Shown here: positions 21,552-29,528 of the stretch, piece after piece
Layout of the letters: each line of letters begins with the position of its first letter
Position numbering within the stretch: position 1 is the first letter of the stretch
Origin: Nitrospirota bacterium
GTDB taxonomy: Bacteria; Nitrospirota; Nitrospiria; Nitrospirales; Nitrospiraceae
Direction: 5' to 3'
Length of the DNA: 38,059 nucleotides
Assembly (NCBI GenBank): GCA_005887945.1
Contig: VBOL01000018.1
Location: forward strand, 1-38,059
Notes under the pieces: generated by a model
The model's database searches: none
What the model was told of the DNA's origin: nothing
Seen by the model: the letters and a program-made list of their open reading frames with translations, nothing else
Made by a program: the position numbers and the translations under genes

Positions 21552-21580
21552 TTGACAGGTGTACGAGGGCTGAGTACTAT
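21552..21580 (+). promoter_or_regulatory. Sigma70-type promoter of the CBS gene
   Basis: TTGACA (21552-21557), a 17-base spacer and TACTAT (21575-21580) form a good promoter. The predicted start, about 21587, leaves a leader of roughly 24 bases before ATG 21611. The site lies in the divergent region with ugd. Confidence 0.6.
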
Positions 21581-21610
21581 TTGATCCCTCCATCGGACGG
21601 ATCCTGTCGT

Positions 21611-22021
21611 ATGGCGATTCAGAGCGGAGCTCTTCAGCGACCTCTCGCCGTGATGATGTGCCGGACCTTGCGCACGATCAGTCCGGACGCGACGCTGTTG
21701 GAGGCGGCCCGGCTGATGCGTGACGCGAAGGTCGGCGCATTGCTGGTGCACGAGGCCGGCCACTACAGTGGCCTAGTCAGCGAATCGGACTTGGTTCGCA
21801 AGGGGATGGCCGAATCGCGTCCGGCACAAGAGACGTTGGTCCGTGCCGTTATGAGTAGCCCGCTATTGTCGATCGATAGTGCGAGCTCGGCTCACGAGGC
21901 GAGTGAGAAAATGGCGGAACATGGGATTCGGCATCTGGCGGTCTCCGATGAGGGGCAGATCGTCGGGATCATCTCCGTCCGCGATCTCTTACGCTACTTC
22001 AAAAACTGGGGCGGTCTGTGA
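21611..22021 (+). CDS. Two-CBS-domain (Bateman) protein, 136 aa
   Basis: ATG 21611 is chosen because the longer track ORF runs back through the promoter into ugd. Two CBS domains are visible: VMMCRTLRTISPDATLLEAARLMRDAKVGALLVHEAGHYSGLVSESDLVRKG (about 14-65) and VMSSPLLSIDSASSAHEASEKMAEHGIRHLAVSDEGQIVGIISVRDLLRYF (about 78-132). Such stand-alone pairs bind adenine nucleotides and act as energy sensors or partners of other proteins. The V-x-SESDLV and ISVRDLL ends are the usual ligand-contact region. No effector domain is fused. The spermidine-synthase-like gene follows 58 bases downstream and may be cotranscribed; no functional link is known. Confidence 0.88.
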   Translation: MAIQSGALQRPLAVMMCRTLRTISPDATLLEAARLMRDAKVGALLVHEAGHYSGLVSESDLVRKGMAESRPAQETLVRAVMSSPLLSIDSASSAHEASEKMAEHGIRHLAVSDEGQIVGIISVRDLLRYFKNWGGL

Positions 22022-22079
22022 TCGTGTGGGCTCGTGAGGCAGCGCCGGATCGTCTCCCTACCCTCTGTGATGTTTCCAC

Positions 22080-23651
22080 ATGAGTTTTGTGAACCGGCCG
22101 ACTCATACCCCTCGATGGTTTCTTCTGATAACGGCGCTGGCGACTGGTGCGGTAGTCATGGCGCTCGAAATTTTAGGAAGCCGGCTCTTGGCTCCCGTCT
22201 TCGGGAACTCACTGTTTGTCTGGGGCGCATTGATCGGAGTGATTCTTGCCGCCATGAGTAGCGGGTATGCCTTTGGCGGCTGGGTCTCCGACCGGTACCC
22301 CTGCCCGCAGGTGCTGGCCGGTCTACTGTTGTTCTCCGGAGCCTGGACGTTTCTTACCGCGTGGCTCGGCCAGCCGGTGCTCTTTAAAGTGGCGGCGGCG
22401 GTTGAGGACCCTCGGTGGGGGCCCTGTGTCGCGGCGGCGCTGCTCTTGGGCCCGCCGGCCTTTGGTCTGAGCGGCGTGCTGCCGGCCATGTTGCGATTGG
22501 CCGTGTCGGACCTTGAGTATTTCGGCCGGCATACCGGTCGGATGATCGCGCTCTCGACCATGGGAAGCTTGGCGGGAACGTGGGGGACGGCGTTTTTCTT
22601 TCTGTCCTGGATCGGCAGCCAGGCGCTTATTGCGTGGCTCGCCGCCATTCAAGCGGGGCTTGGTCTGTGGTGGTTGATCGGGGGGACGACCGTACGACCG
22701 TTGGTGATCGGAATGTTCTTCCTAGGCGTTGGAGGGTTGGGGGCCGGTGCCTGGTCCCCGATCCAGATGTTGAAAGCGCCGGTCTATCAGGAAGACAGCC
22801 CGTACCAACAAGTACGAATTCGCGATGACGATCTTTTTCGCTACCTTGTCTTGGACCGGACCTTCCACGCGGTCATGTGGAAGGCGGATCCTATCACCCT
22901 GTTTCTACCCTATAGTCAACTGATGGTCGCATCACTGGCTTTGGTGCCCGAACCGAAACGAGGCCTGATCCTAGGTCACGGAGGCGGATCGCTGGCGAAG
23001 TGGCTCGCCCATCGATGGCCTGAACTCGAGCTGGACGTGGTTGAGTTCGATCCCGCGGTCGTCCGCATGGCCGAAGAATATTTCTCCTATCAGCCGCCTC
23101 CCCAGCATCATGTGCACGTTCGGGATGCCCGGGCCTTTCTGAATTCCACAAAGCGGACGTACGACCTCATTTGGGTCGATGCGTTTGCCCGACACATGAT
23201 CCCGTTTCACCTGACCACGGTGGAGTTCTTCGAAGAGTTGCGCGCCCATCTTGTGCCGAAAGGTATCCTGGCGCTGAATTTGGCCTCGTCGGGCGAGGGC
23301 GGAGATCTGTTGCGGGCCAATGCGGTCGTGCAGACGATGAGACGGTCGTTTCCCAACGTCGAGTCCTTTGCGGTCAAGGGACCATGGAAGTCTGCTCAAG
23401 CGCGATCGGAAAATCTGATTTTTTTTGCCGGTGCACCACTCGAACAGCACACGCTTGCCACTTTTGTGGTTAATGTGAACCGATTGGTTGAGCAACAGCG
23501 CCTTCCATCCGAGGCCATTGCCTTGCTGGGTACCCATCGCACGCAACCCTGGGATGCAGGTGTCGTGTTAACTGACAACTATGCGCCGTATGATCTCTTG
23601 ATCGGGTCCACAGTCCAAGATATGCAGCCTGAGGCGGAGAGTGCACACTAA
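22080..23651 (+). CDS. Membrane protein fused to spermidine-synthase-like methyltransferase-fold domain
   Basis: This 523-residue protein has about seven hydrophobic segments in its first 235 residues (FLLITALATGAVVMALEILGSRLLAPVFGNS is a hallmark N-terminus of this fusion family). A polyamine aminopropyltransferase-like Rossmann domain follows (about 245-490). Nucleotide-binding segments are GLILGHGGGSLAKWLAHRWPELELDVVEFDPAVVRMA and VRDARAFLNSTKRTYDLIWVDAF. GHGGG stands in for the GGGDG of spermidine synthases, and the catalytic-Asp region reads WVDAF, so polyamine synthesis is not assured. The C-terminal LTDNYAPYDLL is typical of the family. Inner-membrane location. No speD or other polyamine gene is nearby. 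Confidence 0.85.
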   Translation: MSFVNRPTHTPRWFLLITALATGAVVMALEILGSRLLAPVFGNSLFVWGALIGVILAAMSSGYAFGGWVSDRYPCPQVLAGLLLFSGAWTFLTAWLGQPVLFKVAAAVEDPRWGPCVAAALLLGPPAFGLSGVLPAMLRLAVSDLEYFGRHTGRMIALSTMGSLAGTWGTAFFFLSWIGSQALIAWLAAIQAGLGLWWLIGGTTVRPLVIGMFFLGVGGLGAGAWSPIQMLKAPVYQEDSPYQQVRIRDDDLFRYLVLDRTFHAVMWKADPITLFLPYSQLMVASLALVPEPKRGLILGHGGGSLAKWLAHRWPELELDVVEFDPAVVRMAEEYFSYQPPPQHHVHVRDARAFLNSTKRTYDLIWVDAFARHMIPFHLTTVEFFEELRAHLVPKGILALNLASSGEGGDLLRANAVVQTMRRSFPNVESFAVKGPWKSAQARSENLIFFAGAPLEQHTLATFVVNVNRLVEQQRLPSEAIALLGTHRTQPWDAGVVLTDNYAPYDLLIGSTVQDMQPEAESAH

Positions 23652-23915
23652 GTCATTGAAATAATTGTGACCAGCTTGTTGACGCGAGCGTGTGTGTTGA
23701 AAGTGGACCCCAGAAAAGAGTTAGATTAACGTTCTTGCTTCCGTTTTCGTCGCGGTGCTATCTATAAGGTTACCCTTGAATAGAATACATGCTGTTACGA
23801 CATGATGGCCAGACGCAGGGAAGTAGGAGCCTAGCACGGTCATGGCTAGGTGGGCTTGGCGGTAGTTATTTACCAACCTAATTACATCTCTTCTTCTTTC
23901 TTAAGGAGGTAAGTC
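23652..23915 (+). promoter_or_regulatory. Intergenic region upstream of cupredoxin: possible promoter and hairpin
   Basis: A weak promoter is possible: TTGCTT (23736-23741), 18 bases, TATCTA (23760-23765). A perfect 6-bp stem CCTAGC/GCTAGG with a 9-base loop lies at 23830-23850. The sequence is more AT-rich than its flanks. GTTGAAAGTGGACCCC near 23696 resembles insertion-sequence ends but has no partner here. The downstream gene has a very strong ribosome binding site (TTAAGGAGGTAAGTC). Confidence 0.35.
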
Positions 23916-24395
23916 ATGGGCAAGACGATGTTGGGGGCCTTCTTCGGTCTCGTGATGGTCGGGGCTGGGGCATCGGCAGCGTTTGCACTTCAGGCAGGCG
24001 GAGTCGAAATCGGGGATTTGGAGACTGGCTCCGTTGTGGGTCAGTCGTTCAAGGAGCTGGATGTCGATGCCCAGTTGTTCGCGATCGAGATTGGAAACTT
24101 AAAGACGTGGTATCCACCCGTCACGATCATCGATTTCAAAGTTCGGCCTGGTCGTCCTGTCCTGCTCAAGGTGACGAACAATGCCACTGCTGACCATGGT
24201 TTTGAGATGACCGACGCGACGAATGCTGGGGCTCCGACCGTGATGAAGGCCCAAGTTGTGTTGAAGCCTGGCGAAACCAAGTATATCGGGATTCCGACCA
24301 GCGACATGTTCTACGCCACTCAGGGGAATACGCTGACCTATCGCTGTCACCTGCATCCGGGGCATGTCGGCGGCAAAATTCTTATGCTCAAATAA
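23916..24395 (+). CDS. Secreted cupredoxin (type 1 copper protein), 159 aa
   Basis: A signal peptide is visible (GAFFGLVMVGAGASAAFALQA). The rest is a single cupredoxin domain: IIDFKVRPGRPVLLKVTNNATADHGFEM, then KPGETKYIGIPTSD and TYRCHLHPGHVGGKILML. Likely copper ligands are His94 (ADHGF), Cys144, His147 or His150 in CHLHPGH, and possibly Met157. The sequence resembles the copper domain of cytochrome oxidase subunit II and nitrosocyanin-like proteins more than plastocyanin. It is predicted to be a periplasmic electron carrier or copper-binding protein. It stands alone with its own strong ribosome binding site and a terminator, consistent with high expression. The exact redox partner is unknown. 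Confidence 0.88.
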   Translation: MGKTMLGAFFGLVMVGAGASAAFALQAGGVEIGDLETGSVVGQSFKELDVDAQLFAIEIGNLKTWYPPVTIIDFKVRPGRPVLLKVTNNATADHGFEMTDATNAGAPTVMKAQVVLKPGETKYIGIPTSDMFYATQGNTLTYRCHLHPGHVGGKILMLK

Positions 24396-24435
24396 TAGTC
24401 CTTGGCAGATGTGAGTGACCATCGCTCTCTCCGCG

Positions 24436-24463
24436 ACACCCCGGAGCGGGCGGTGGTTTTTTT
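24436..24463 (+). terminator. Rho-independent terminator of the cupredoxin gene
   Basis: ACACCCCGGAGCGGGCGGTG can form a CACC-CC/GG-GGTG stem with a one-base bulge. It is followed directly by TTTTTTT, 41 bases after the cupredoxin stop. Confidence 0.7.
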
Positions 24464-24501
24464 AAGCAATGGACAATGGATTGGGGGGCGAAGAACTGCG
24501 C

Positions 24502-24831
24502 TTATACCTCTTCTTCGGCTCCGCAGTCAGCTCCTGGCTCGAGCGGAATACGCTGGACTCCTCTGAGCTCTCCTGCCACGAGCAGCAGCAAGAAATGGCT
24601 CAAGGTGGGTTCCGTTGCACGCCGTTTGTTCATATTGGTGTGCACGTTCACAATCATTTCATTCCCCACGGAGTTTCGTTGATCCCCAATATAGTGACCG
24701 ACTGCGTTGGGGAACTGTCGAACGACAAATGTTTCCATGATGGTCCCCACGTTGCCGGTACTGGCCTGCGCTAGCATAGGCATTGTGAGGACTCCACAGA
24801 GCGCGCCCGTGATGATCCATTGATGCCGCAT
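24502..24831 (-). CDS. Small exported protein, 109 aa, unknown
   Basis: The N-terminus is a good signal peptide (MRHQWIITGALCGVLTMPMLAQA-S). The mature part begins STGNVGTIMETFVVRQFPNAVGHYIGDQRNSVGNEMIVNVHTNMN and ends in an acidic, Cys-containing tail (PGADCGAEEEV). A second hydrophobic stretch (SHFLLLLVAGEL) could be a helix or membrane segment. No family is recognised. The opposite-strand ORF 24469-24774 is judged its shadow. The start context is weak (TGTGAGAC). It is convergent with the cupredoxin gene and lies between two terminators, so it is a single-gene unit. Confidence 0.55.
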   Translation of the reverse strand: MRHQWIITGALCGVLTMPMLAQASTGNVGTIMETFVVRQFPNAVGHYIGDQRNSVGNEMIVNVHTNMNKRRATEPTLSHFLLLLVAGELRGVQRIPLEPGADCGAEEEV

Positions 24832-24988
24832 GTCTCACATCCATGGGGAAGGGCGAGAAAACACGGGTGGCTCCATCGAGAAAGTAGAGAGCCGGCTGGT
24901 CGTTCCACATGTCACAACTAACCCAATTCCTGACAGGGGGAGAAATCTAGGTAGGAAGGGCCGTTACGGAAGTGACGCTAGAGGCAAG

Positions 24989-25022
24989 AAGGCCCTGCTT
25001 CTCACGAGAAAAGCAGGGCCTT
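24989..25022 (-). terminator. Perfect 12-bp hairpin terminator downstream of ferredoxin gene
   Basis: AAGGCCCTGCTT and AAGCAGGGCCTT form a perfect 12-bp stem with a 10-base loop, 22 bases after the ferredoxin stop on the minus strand. The U-tract is short (TTCTTG). It also insulates the small exported gene upstream on the same strand. The 213-base gap 24832-25044 holds no other feature I can support. Confidence 0.75.
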
Positions 25023-25044
25023 CATTGTTGAACATGAGCGATGA

Positions 25045-25392
25045 TTAATTGCGCACGCCGCTCCAGACTTTCGCCGGATCAATCGCCTTATCCGGATTGA
25101 GCGTCTTCGCCCTCTCGAGCAGGACTTCCATCGATTCCGGATACGCCGGGTCCGAAATGCAGCAATTATCGACCGGGCAGACGGCGGCGCACTGCGGTTC
25201 GTCGAAGTGTCCGACGCACTCGGTGCAGCGGTCGTGCGTAATCACATAAATACTATCCCCGACTCCTTGGCCATCGCCCACATGATTGCCCTTCGTTTCC
25301 GCGTCGCTGCGAGTTTCAAAAATCGCCTCGTTCGGACATTCGGGCAGGCAGGCTCCACAGGAGATACATTCATCGGTAATCAGCAACGCCAT
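25045..25392 (-). CDS. YfhL-type 2[4Fe-4S] ferredoxin, 115 aa
   Basis: ATG 25392 has GAGAAGGAGGCGAGGGTC upstream, so the track start at 25428 is rejected. Cluster motif 1 is CISCGACLPECP (Cys9, 12, 15, 19). Cluster motif 2 is CTECVGHFDEPQCAAVCPVDNC (Cys56, 59, 68, 72), with the 8-residue insertion between the second and third Cys typical of the YfhL/Alvin ferredoxin group. A 36-residue linker and a helical tail (VLLERAKTLNPDKAIDPAKVW) flank the motifs. It carries low-potential electrons in the cytoplasm; the partner is unknown. It is transcribed alone and ends at a strong hairpin terminator. Confidence 0.93.
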   Translation of the reverse strand: MALLITDECISCGACLPECPNEAIFETRSDAETKGNHVGDGQGVGDSIYVITHDRCTECVGHFDEPQCAAVCPVDNCCISDPAYPESMEVLLERAKTLNPDKAIDPAKVWSGVRN

Positions 25393-25604
25393 GACCCTCG
25401 CCTCCTTCTCACTACGATTGAGACACACACGGTTGACAAGTTCACCCCGTCACGACCATTATGCGTGCCGCGACGCGAACGCCATTCTAGTCTGCCGCTC
25501 TTTTCCAAGTCAACAGAACGGCACTTGCTCAGAAGGCCTAGATTCCCTGTATAGATGGGCCTTTGGGCCCAGGAAATCGTGACGAGTCGTGACAGGGAAT
25601 GTCT

Positions 25605-26099
25605 ATGGCCACCTTACCGGTGGGCGATCGTGGACAGAAAAAGAAGCGCATCATCACGCTCGTCCTCATGGCGATTTTCTTGATGAGCGCTTCATTCTTT
25701 CTCATCGATCGAAAAGAGGAGACCATGATTATAGTCTCCTTTCCAAATGGCCGTGAGCTTGAGACGGAAGTGGCGGATACACCCGAGAAACTGCTCGTCG
25801 GTCTTGCCTTTCGATAGACGTTGCCAACGAATAGTGGATTGCTTTATATCTTCGAGTCGACCGGCCAGAACCACATCTGGACGAAGGGGTATCGGTTTCC
25901 GGTGGACATAATGTGGATTGATGAAAGCCATCATATTGTGGGGCTCAAGGAAAATGTCGCTCCCTGCCGGGAAGATGACTGCCCCAAGTATAGTTCCTCT
26001 CCCGAAGCGGTCCGCTACGCGATTCAAACAGAAGCGGGTTTCATCAAGCAGGAAGGGGTCACCATAGGGCTGGAATTGAAATATACACTTCGGATGTAA
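25605..26099 (+). pseudogene. DUF192-family protein gene interrupted by in-frame TAG
   Basis: One frame runs through a start (ATG 25605; CAGGGA upstream; ATG 25599 also in frame), a membrane anchor (IITLVLMAIFLMSASFFLI) and the start of a DUF192 domain (MIIVSFPNGRELETEVADTPEKLLVGLAFR). It meets TAG at 25815-25817 and continues without shift as TLPTNSGLLYIFESTGQNHIWTKGYRFPVDIMWIDESHHIVGLKENVAPC. The two halves together make one complete domain, because family members read GLMFRxxLPxxxGMLFxF across the site. A single change from CAG or GAG would create the stop. It is either a recent pseudogene, a suppressed stop, or a sequence error. Restart at TTG 25821 would give only a fragment. Confidence 0.8.
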
Positions 26100-26150
26100 C
26101 GCGCGCGGGAGACTTGGTGAAAGAAGCATGAGGAGAGGAATCGGTACAGC

Positions 26151-26419
26151 ATGCTAGAGGGGTTTCAATCCGTCGCCCTGGTCGACGAGCTGCCGCCTGG
26201 GCAATCATAAGTCGTCATAGTGAACAATCGGGAGATTGCGCTCTTCAACATCGAGGGGACGTATTTTGCGATCCATAATCGTTGTCCCCATGAAGGCGGT
26301 CCTTTGTTTTCGACGTTCGAAACGGGCAAGGGACGGACGGCGGTGGATATTGTGTGGGGAGTTATGATGTGCAGGTGGAAGGAGCGGAGATTTTTGTCGG
26401 GCCTCGGCGAAAACCTTAG
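26151..26419 (+). pseudogene. Decayed Rieske [2Fe-2S] protein gene
   Basis: From ATG 26151 the frame reads MLEGFQSVALVDELPPGQS, then TAA at 26208. It resumes in the same frame as VVIVNNREIALFNIEGTYFAIHNRCPHEGGPL, which contains the first Rieske Cys-x-His ligand pair (CPH). The second pair (CPWHxW type) and about 17 surrounding residues are missing: HEGGPL runs directly into FSTFETGKGRTAVDIV. Near GATATTGTGTGGGG the frame shifts. The proper C-terminus GSYDVQVEGAEIFVGPRRKP follows in another frame, ending at TAG 26417. With a nonsense codon, a deletion and a frameshift, the gene cannot make a functional Rieske protein. Confidence 0.82.
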
Positions 26420-26455
26420 CATGATGAGGCGGAGAAGGAGTGGGTTGCCGCGTAA

Positions 26456-26818
26456 ATGACGATGAGTACGACATCTAGCCACGACCATGATGGTGCCACA
26501 CACTCGGATGGGGCCAAGGTCATTGAGACGACCCTTGAGCATCCCATTCAGATTCATCTCTGGGAAGACAGGACGCGAGGGGAGCTCTGGGTTCCGACCT
26601 ATGATCCTACGGGGCTCGAGTTGCTGGCCGACGACTACCTTCGCATCGCCGGGAATAATGCGGTCGATAATGGGCAGCGGACGTTCGAGTTTAAAGCGGT
26701 CAGGCCGGGAATCCACCGGGTGCTGTTTGAAAAACGCATGGGGTGGAAATTCACCGCCGAAGATCAGCGCGTCTTTGACGTGACGGCCTCTGATTCCTCG
26801 TCTCAGAGGAGTGCGTAA
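26456..26818 (+). CDS. Chagasin-like (inhibitor I42) domain protein, 120 aa
   Basis: ATG 26456 or 26462 could be used (MTMSTTS). An N-terminal His/Asp-rich stretch (SHDHDGATHSDGAK) precedes one beta domain: HPIQIHLWEDRTRGELWVPTYDPTGLELLADDYLRIAGN...NGQRTFEFKAVRPGIHRVLFEKRMGWKF. The order of strands, the TG loop and the final R-x-G-W strand fit the chagasin/I42 cysteine-protease-inhibitor fold, though the usual NPTTGY motif is not conserved, so inhibition is uncertain. There is no signal peptide. It lies directly upstream of the transaminase (2 bases between stop and GTG), so the two are probably coexpressed. Confidence 0.65.
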   Translation: MTMSTTSSHDHDGATHSDGAKVIETTLEHPIQIHLWEDRTRGELWVPTYDPTGLELLADDYLRIAGNNAVDNGQRTFEFKAVRPGIHRVLFEKRMGWKFTAEDQRVFDVTASDSSSQRSA

Positions 26819-26820
26819 TC

Positions 26821-27660
26821 GTGCCGAATGTGGCCTTCATCAATGGAGCGTTCGTGCCGCTGGGCGAGGCGAAAGTCTCGATCGAAGATCGAGGCTTTCA
26901 GTTTGGCGATGGCATCTACGAAGTGATCCGCACATACAAGGGGCGTCCGTTCGCACTCGAGGCCCATCTGGCTCGACTGGATCGTAGCGCCACGGCGCTT
27001 GACTTGACGCAACCCTATTCCCGCGCCGAGTGGACTCACCATGTCCTGGAAGGGATTAAGCGAGCCGCCTATTCTGAATCCAAAGTCTATATTCAGGTCA
27101 CCAGGGGTGTCGCTCCCCGTGATCACGCCTACTCAGATGAAGTGACGCCCACGGTCGTCATGACGGTTTGTGAGTTCCACCCGCTCGACAGGTCATTACA
27201 AGCGGCCGGTGTGGAAGCGATAACGACCGAGGATATTCGATGGGGGCGCTGTGACATCAAGAGCGTGAATCTTTTAGCCAACGTTCTTGCGCGCCAGAAG
27301 GTCAAACAGGCCAAGGTCTTCGAAACCATTTTGGTCAGAGCGGGATTGGTCACTGAAGGGGCAGTCAGCAACGTGATGGTGGTCCAGGGGGGAACGGTGG
27401 TGACGGCTCCCGAAGGGTCGCGCATTCTGTCCGGGGTCACGAGGACCGTCGTGTTGGATCTGGCTCTGAGCGAGGGCCTGCCGATTCAGGAACGCTTTGT
27501 CTCTCAGGAAGACCTATATGAGGCTGACGAAGTTTTTCTCACAGGGACCACGGTCGAGGTCTTGGCCGTCGTCCGTGTAGATGGGAAAGTCATTGGAGAG
27601 GGACGGCCTGGCCCGATCACCCAACGACTCGCCGCGGACTTCACGAGTCGGGTCGGCTAG
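26821..27660 (+). CDS. dat: D-amino-acid transaminase (class IV PLP aminotransferase)
   Basis: This family interconverts D-amino acids and 2-oxo acids (D-alanine + 2-oxoglutarate to pyruvate + D-glutamate), supplying peptidoglycan precursors. The 279-residue length and motifs fit: VSIEDRGFQFGDGIYEVIR at the N-terminus, carboxylate-binding TRGVAPRDHAY (Arg95, Arg100, His102), Lys147 for the PLP Schiff base (CDIKSVNLL), EGAVSNVMVV, SGVTRTVVLDLA and EVFLTGTTVEV. The Arg-His set favours the D-amino-acid branch over branched-chain aminotransferases. The start is GTG 26821, two bases after the upstream stop. A single-gene or two-gene unit ending before the rimP promoter is likely. Confidence 0.88.
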   Translation: MPNVAFINGAFVPLGEAKVSIEDRGFQFGDGIYEVIRTYKGRPFALEAHLARLDRSATALDLTQPYSRAEWTHHVLEGIKRAAYSESKVYIQVTRGVAPRDHAYSDEVTPTVVMTVCEFHPLDRSLQAAGVEAITTEDIRWGRCDIKSVNLLANVLARQKVKQAKVFETILVRAGLVTEGAVSNVMVVQGGTVVTAPEGSRILSGVTRTVVLDLALSEGLPIQERFVSQEDLYEADEVFLTGTTVEVLAVVRVDGKVIGEGRPGPITQRLAADFTSRVG

Positions 27661-27665
27661 CCCCC

Positions 27666-27694
27666 TTGCTTTGGCATAGGTGGCGTGCTATGGT
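27666..27694 (+). promoter_or_regulatory. Promoter of the rimP-nusA-infB operon
   Basis: TTGCTT (27666-27671), a 17-base spacer and TATGGT (27689-27694) preceded by TGC (an extended -10) make a plausible promoter just after the transaminase stop. Transcription would start near 27701, immediately before the hairpin at 27706. Confidence 0.5.
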
Positions 27695-27705
27695 CGCTGG
27701 ACTGG

Positions 27706-27731
27706 AAGTGGGCTCAGGCCCACTTTTTTGT
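27706..27731 (+). terminator. Intrinsic terminator or attenuator in the rimP leader
   Basis: AAGTGGGC, TCAG, GCCCACTT is a perfect 8-bp stem with a 4-base loop, followed by TTTTG. It lies a few bases after the predicted start and 42 bases before rimP. If the upstream promoter is real, it must act on the leader RNA as an attenuator, fitting autoregulation of nusA operons known in other bacteria. Otherwise it terminates dat. Confidence 0.8.
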
Positions 27732-27772
27732 TTGATCTCTTGAATGGGCCATCCAAAGATACGGGGCTAGGG

Positions 27773-28255
27773 GTGTCGGTGAAGGAGTCCCGACCAGTCG
27801 TCGATCGCATCAGCGAGGTGGTATTGCCCATCCTCTGGGCGTTGGGCTTAGAATTGGTCGACGTCGTGTGTGTGGGGCAAGGTGCGCGGTCAGTCGTTCG
27901 CGTGTATATCGATAAGCCAGGCGGTGTCACGGTAGAAGATTGCCGGCGTGCACACCTCGCGATCGGTCCAGCCTTAGATGTGGCTGATCCGTTCCCCCAT
28001 ACCTATACGCTGGAAGTCTCCTCGCCGGGTCTGGATCGGGCCTTCAAACGGATTCAGGATTATCGCCGGGCATTAGGGAAGCAAGTGAGCGTGAAGCTCA
28101 GGCAGCCAATCGATGGAGAGTGGCGTGTGGTCGGAGTGCTGACGGAAGTGAATGAACAGGGAGTCACGGTCGTGGTGAACGATCCGCGTTCTGAGCGGAC
28201 GGTCATCCTTGAGTTCGACTCGATCGCTGAAGCACGGCGCGTCGTGACGTTTTAG
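27773..28255 (+). CDS. rimP: Ribosome maturation factor RimP
   Basis: RimP assists assembly of the 30S subunit. GTG 27773 (MSVKESRPVVDRISEVVLP) is preferred, with GTG 27779 also possible. The track start at 27680 would run through the terminator hairpin and is rejected. Conserved features are LGLELVDVVCVGQGARSVVRVYIDKPGGVTVEDCRRAHLAIGPALD in the N-terminal domain, YTLEVSSPGLDRAFK at the junction, and an Sm-like C-terminal domain (GKQVSVKLRQPIDGEWRVVGVLTEV). At 160 residues it is of normal length. First gene of the translation/RNA operon. Confidence 0.93.
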   Translation: MSVKESRPVVDRISEVVLPILWALGLELVDVVCVGQGARSVVRVYIDKPGGVTVEDCRRAHLAIGPALDVADPFPHTYTLEVSSPGLDRAFKRIQDYRRALGKQVSVKLRQPIDGEWRVVGVLTEVNEQGVTVVVNDPRSERTVILEFDSIAEARRVVTF

Positions 28256-28338
28256 GCGGTACCGGAGTCGATCACCGCGGTATGAGCACACCGTCCCATT
28301 GGAGTGTGGCTGCAGGGGCAGTCGCCGGAGAGTGAGCT

Positions 28339-29496
28339 ATGAATCGAGAATTGATTTCAGTCATCGATGAACTTGGTCGGCAAAAGGGCATCGAGAAGAG
28401 CCGAGTGATCGGGGCGATCGAAGCAGCCCTTCAAATGGCTGCCAAGAAACGTTTCGGGCAGGCCGAAAATATTCAAGTCGAGATCGACTCCAAGACCGGT
28501 GAGATCTCCGTCGTGTCGAAGAAGACCATCGTCGACGCGGTCACCAATCCAAAAACCGAAGTCTCTCTTCAGGAAGCTCGCCAGTTCGACAGCGAGGCAG
28601 AGGTCGGCGACGAGATCGGGTCGGTCATCGAGATGAGCGATTTGGGACGGATCGCCGCGCAAACCGCCAAGCAAGTAATCTTCCAGAAGGTCCGGGAGGC
28701 TGAATGGGAGGCGGTTCAAAAAGAATACTCCACGCGGCAAGGAGATCTGGTCAACGGCATCATTCTCGGGATGGAGCGCCGGAACTATCTGGTGGATCTG
28801 GGCAAGACGGAGGCGGTACTGCCTATTCAGGAGCAGATTCCGCGGGAAACCTATCGCTGTGGTGATCGGGTGAAGGCCATGCTCTTGGAAGTGCGCCGGA
28901 CTCCGAAGGATGTCCAGGTCATCTTGACGCGGAGTCATCCGCAGTTTGTGTCGAAACTCTTCGAGTTGGAAGTGCCTGAGGTGCTCGAAAAAATCGTTGA
29001 GATCAAGTCCATCGTGCGGGAGCCTGGTGATCGGACCAAGATCGCCGTGACGTCTCGCGAGAAGGCGGTCGATCCGGTCGGGGCCTGTGTGGGGATCAAG
29101 GGATCACGAGTTCAAGCGGTTGTCCGCGAACTGCGCGGAGAGAAAATCGACATCATTACCTGGACCTCCGATCCGCGCGTCTTCATCGCCGAGGCGTTGA
29201 ACCCCGCGAGCATTGAGAAGGTCGGCGTCGATGAGGAAAAGAAGTCGGCGTTGGTCGTCGTTGCAGATTCCCAGCTGTCGTTAGCGATCGGAAAGAATGG
29301 CCAGAACGTGCGGTTGGCGGCCCGTCTGACCGGCTGGAAGATCGATATCATCAGTGCGACGGAATACGAAAAGGAAAAAGCCGAACGGGATAAAGAAATC
29401 AAAGCGGCGCTGGCGGAGGAAACCGAAGCGTTGCATCAGCAAGAAGAAGCCCGAGAGCAGGAATTAAAAGCCCGGGCAGAGTCGGATGCTGGATAA
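28339..29496 (+). CDS. nusA: Transcription termination/antitermination factor NusA
   Basis: NusA binds RNA polymerase and controls pausing, termination and antitermination. The N-terminal domain is [40 protein letters not shown]. An S1 domain follows (about 133-200; [28 protein letters not shown]), then KH domains with [23 protein letters not shown] and [23 protein letters not shown]. The last 45 residues are a charged helix ([19 protein letters not shown]) in place of the C-terminal acidic repeats of enterobacterial NusA. At 385 residues it is typical for non-gammaproteobacteria. The ylxR and L7Ae-like genes often found between nusA and infB are absent. Confidence 0.97.
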   Translation: MNRELISVIDELGRQKGIEKSRVIGAIEAALQMAAKKRFGQAENIQVEIDSKTGEISVVSKKTIVDAVTNPKTEVSLQEARQFDSEAEVGDEIGSVIEMSDLGRIAAQTAKQVIFQKVREAEWEAVQKEYSTRQGDLVNGIILGMERRNYLVDLGKTEAVLPIQEQIPRETYRCGDRVKAMLLEVRRTPKDVQVILTRSHPQFVSKLFELEVPEVLEKIVEIKSIVREPGDRTKIAVTSREKAVDPVGACVGIKGSRVQAVVRELRGEKIDIITWTSDPRVFIAEALNPASIEKVGVDEEKKSALVVVADSQLSLAIGKNGQNVRLAARLTGWKIDIISATEYEKEKAERDKEIKAALAEETEALHQQEEAREQELKARAESDAG

Positions 29497-29528
29497 ACCG
29501 GATAAAGAGGAGTAGGTGTCAAATTCTC

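Noticed and set aside
23690-23730. Possible insertion-sequence end (GTTGAAAGTGGACCCC)
   Set aside because: No inverted partner, target duplication or transposase fragment nearby.
24469-24774. 101-aa plus-strand ORF
   Set aside because: Opposite to the minus-strand gene with a good signal peptide; it begins at the T-run of the cupredoxin terminator.
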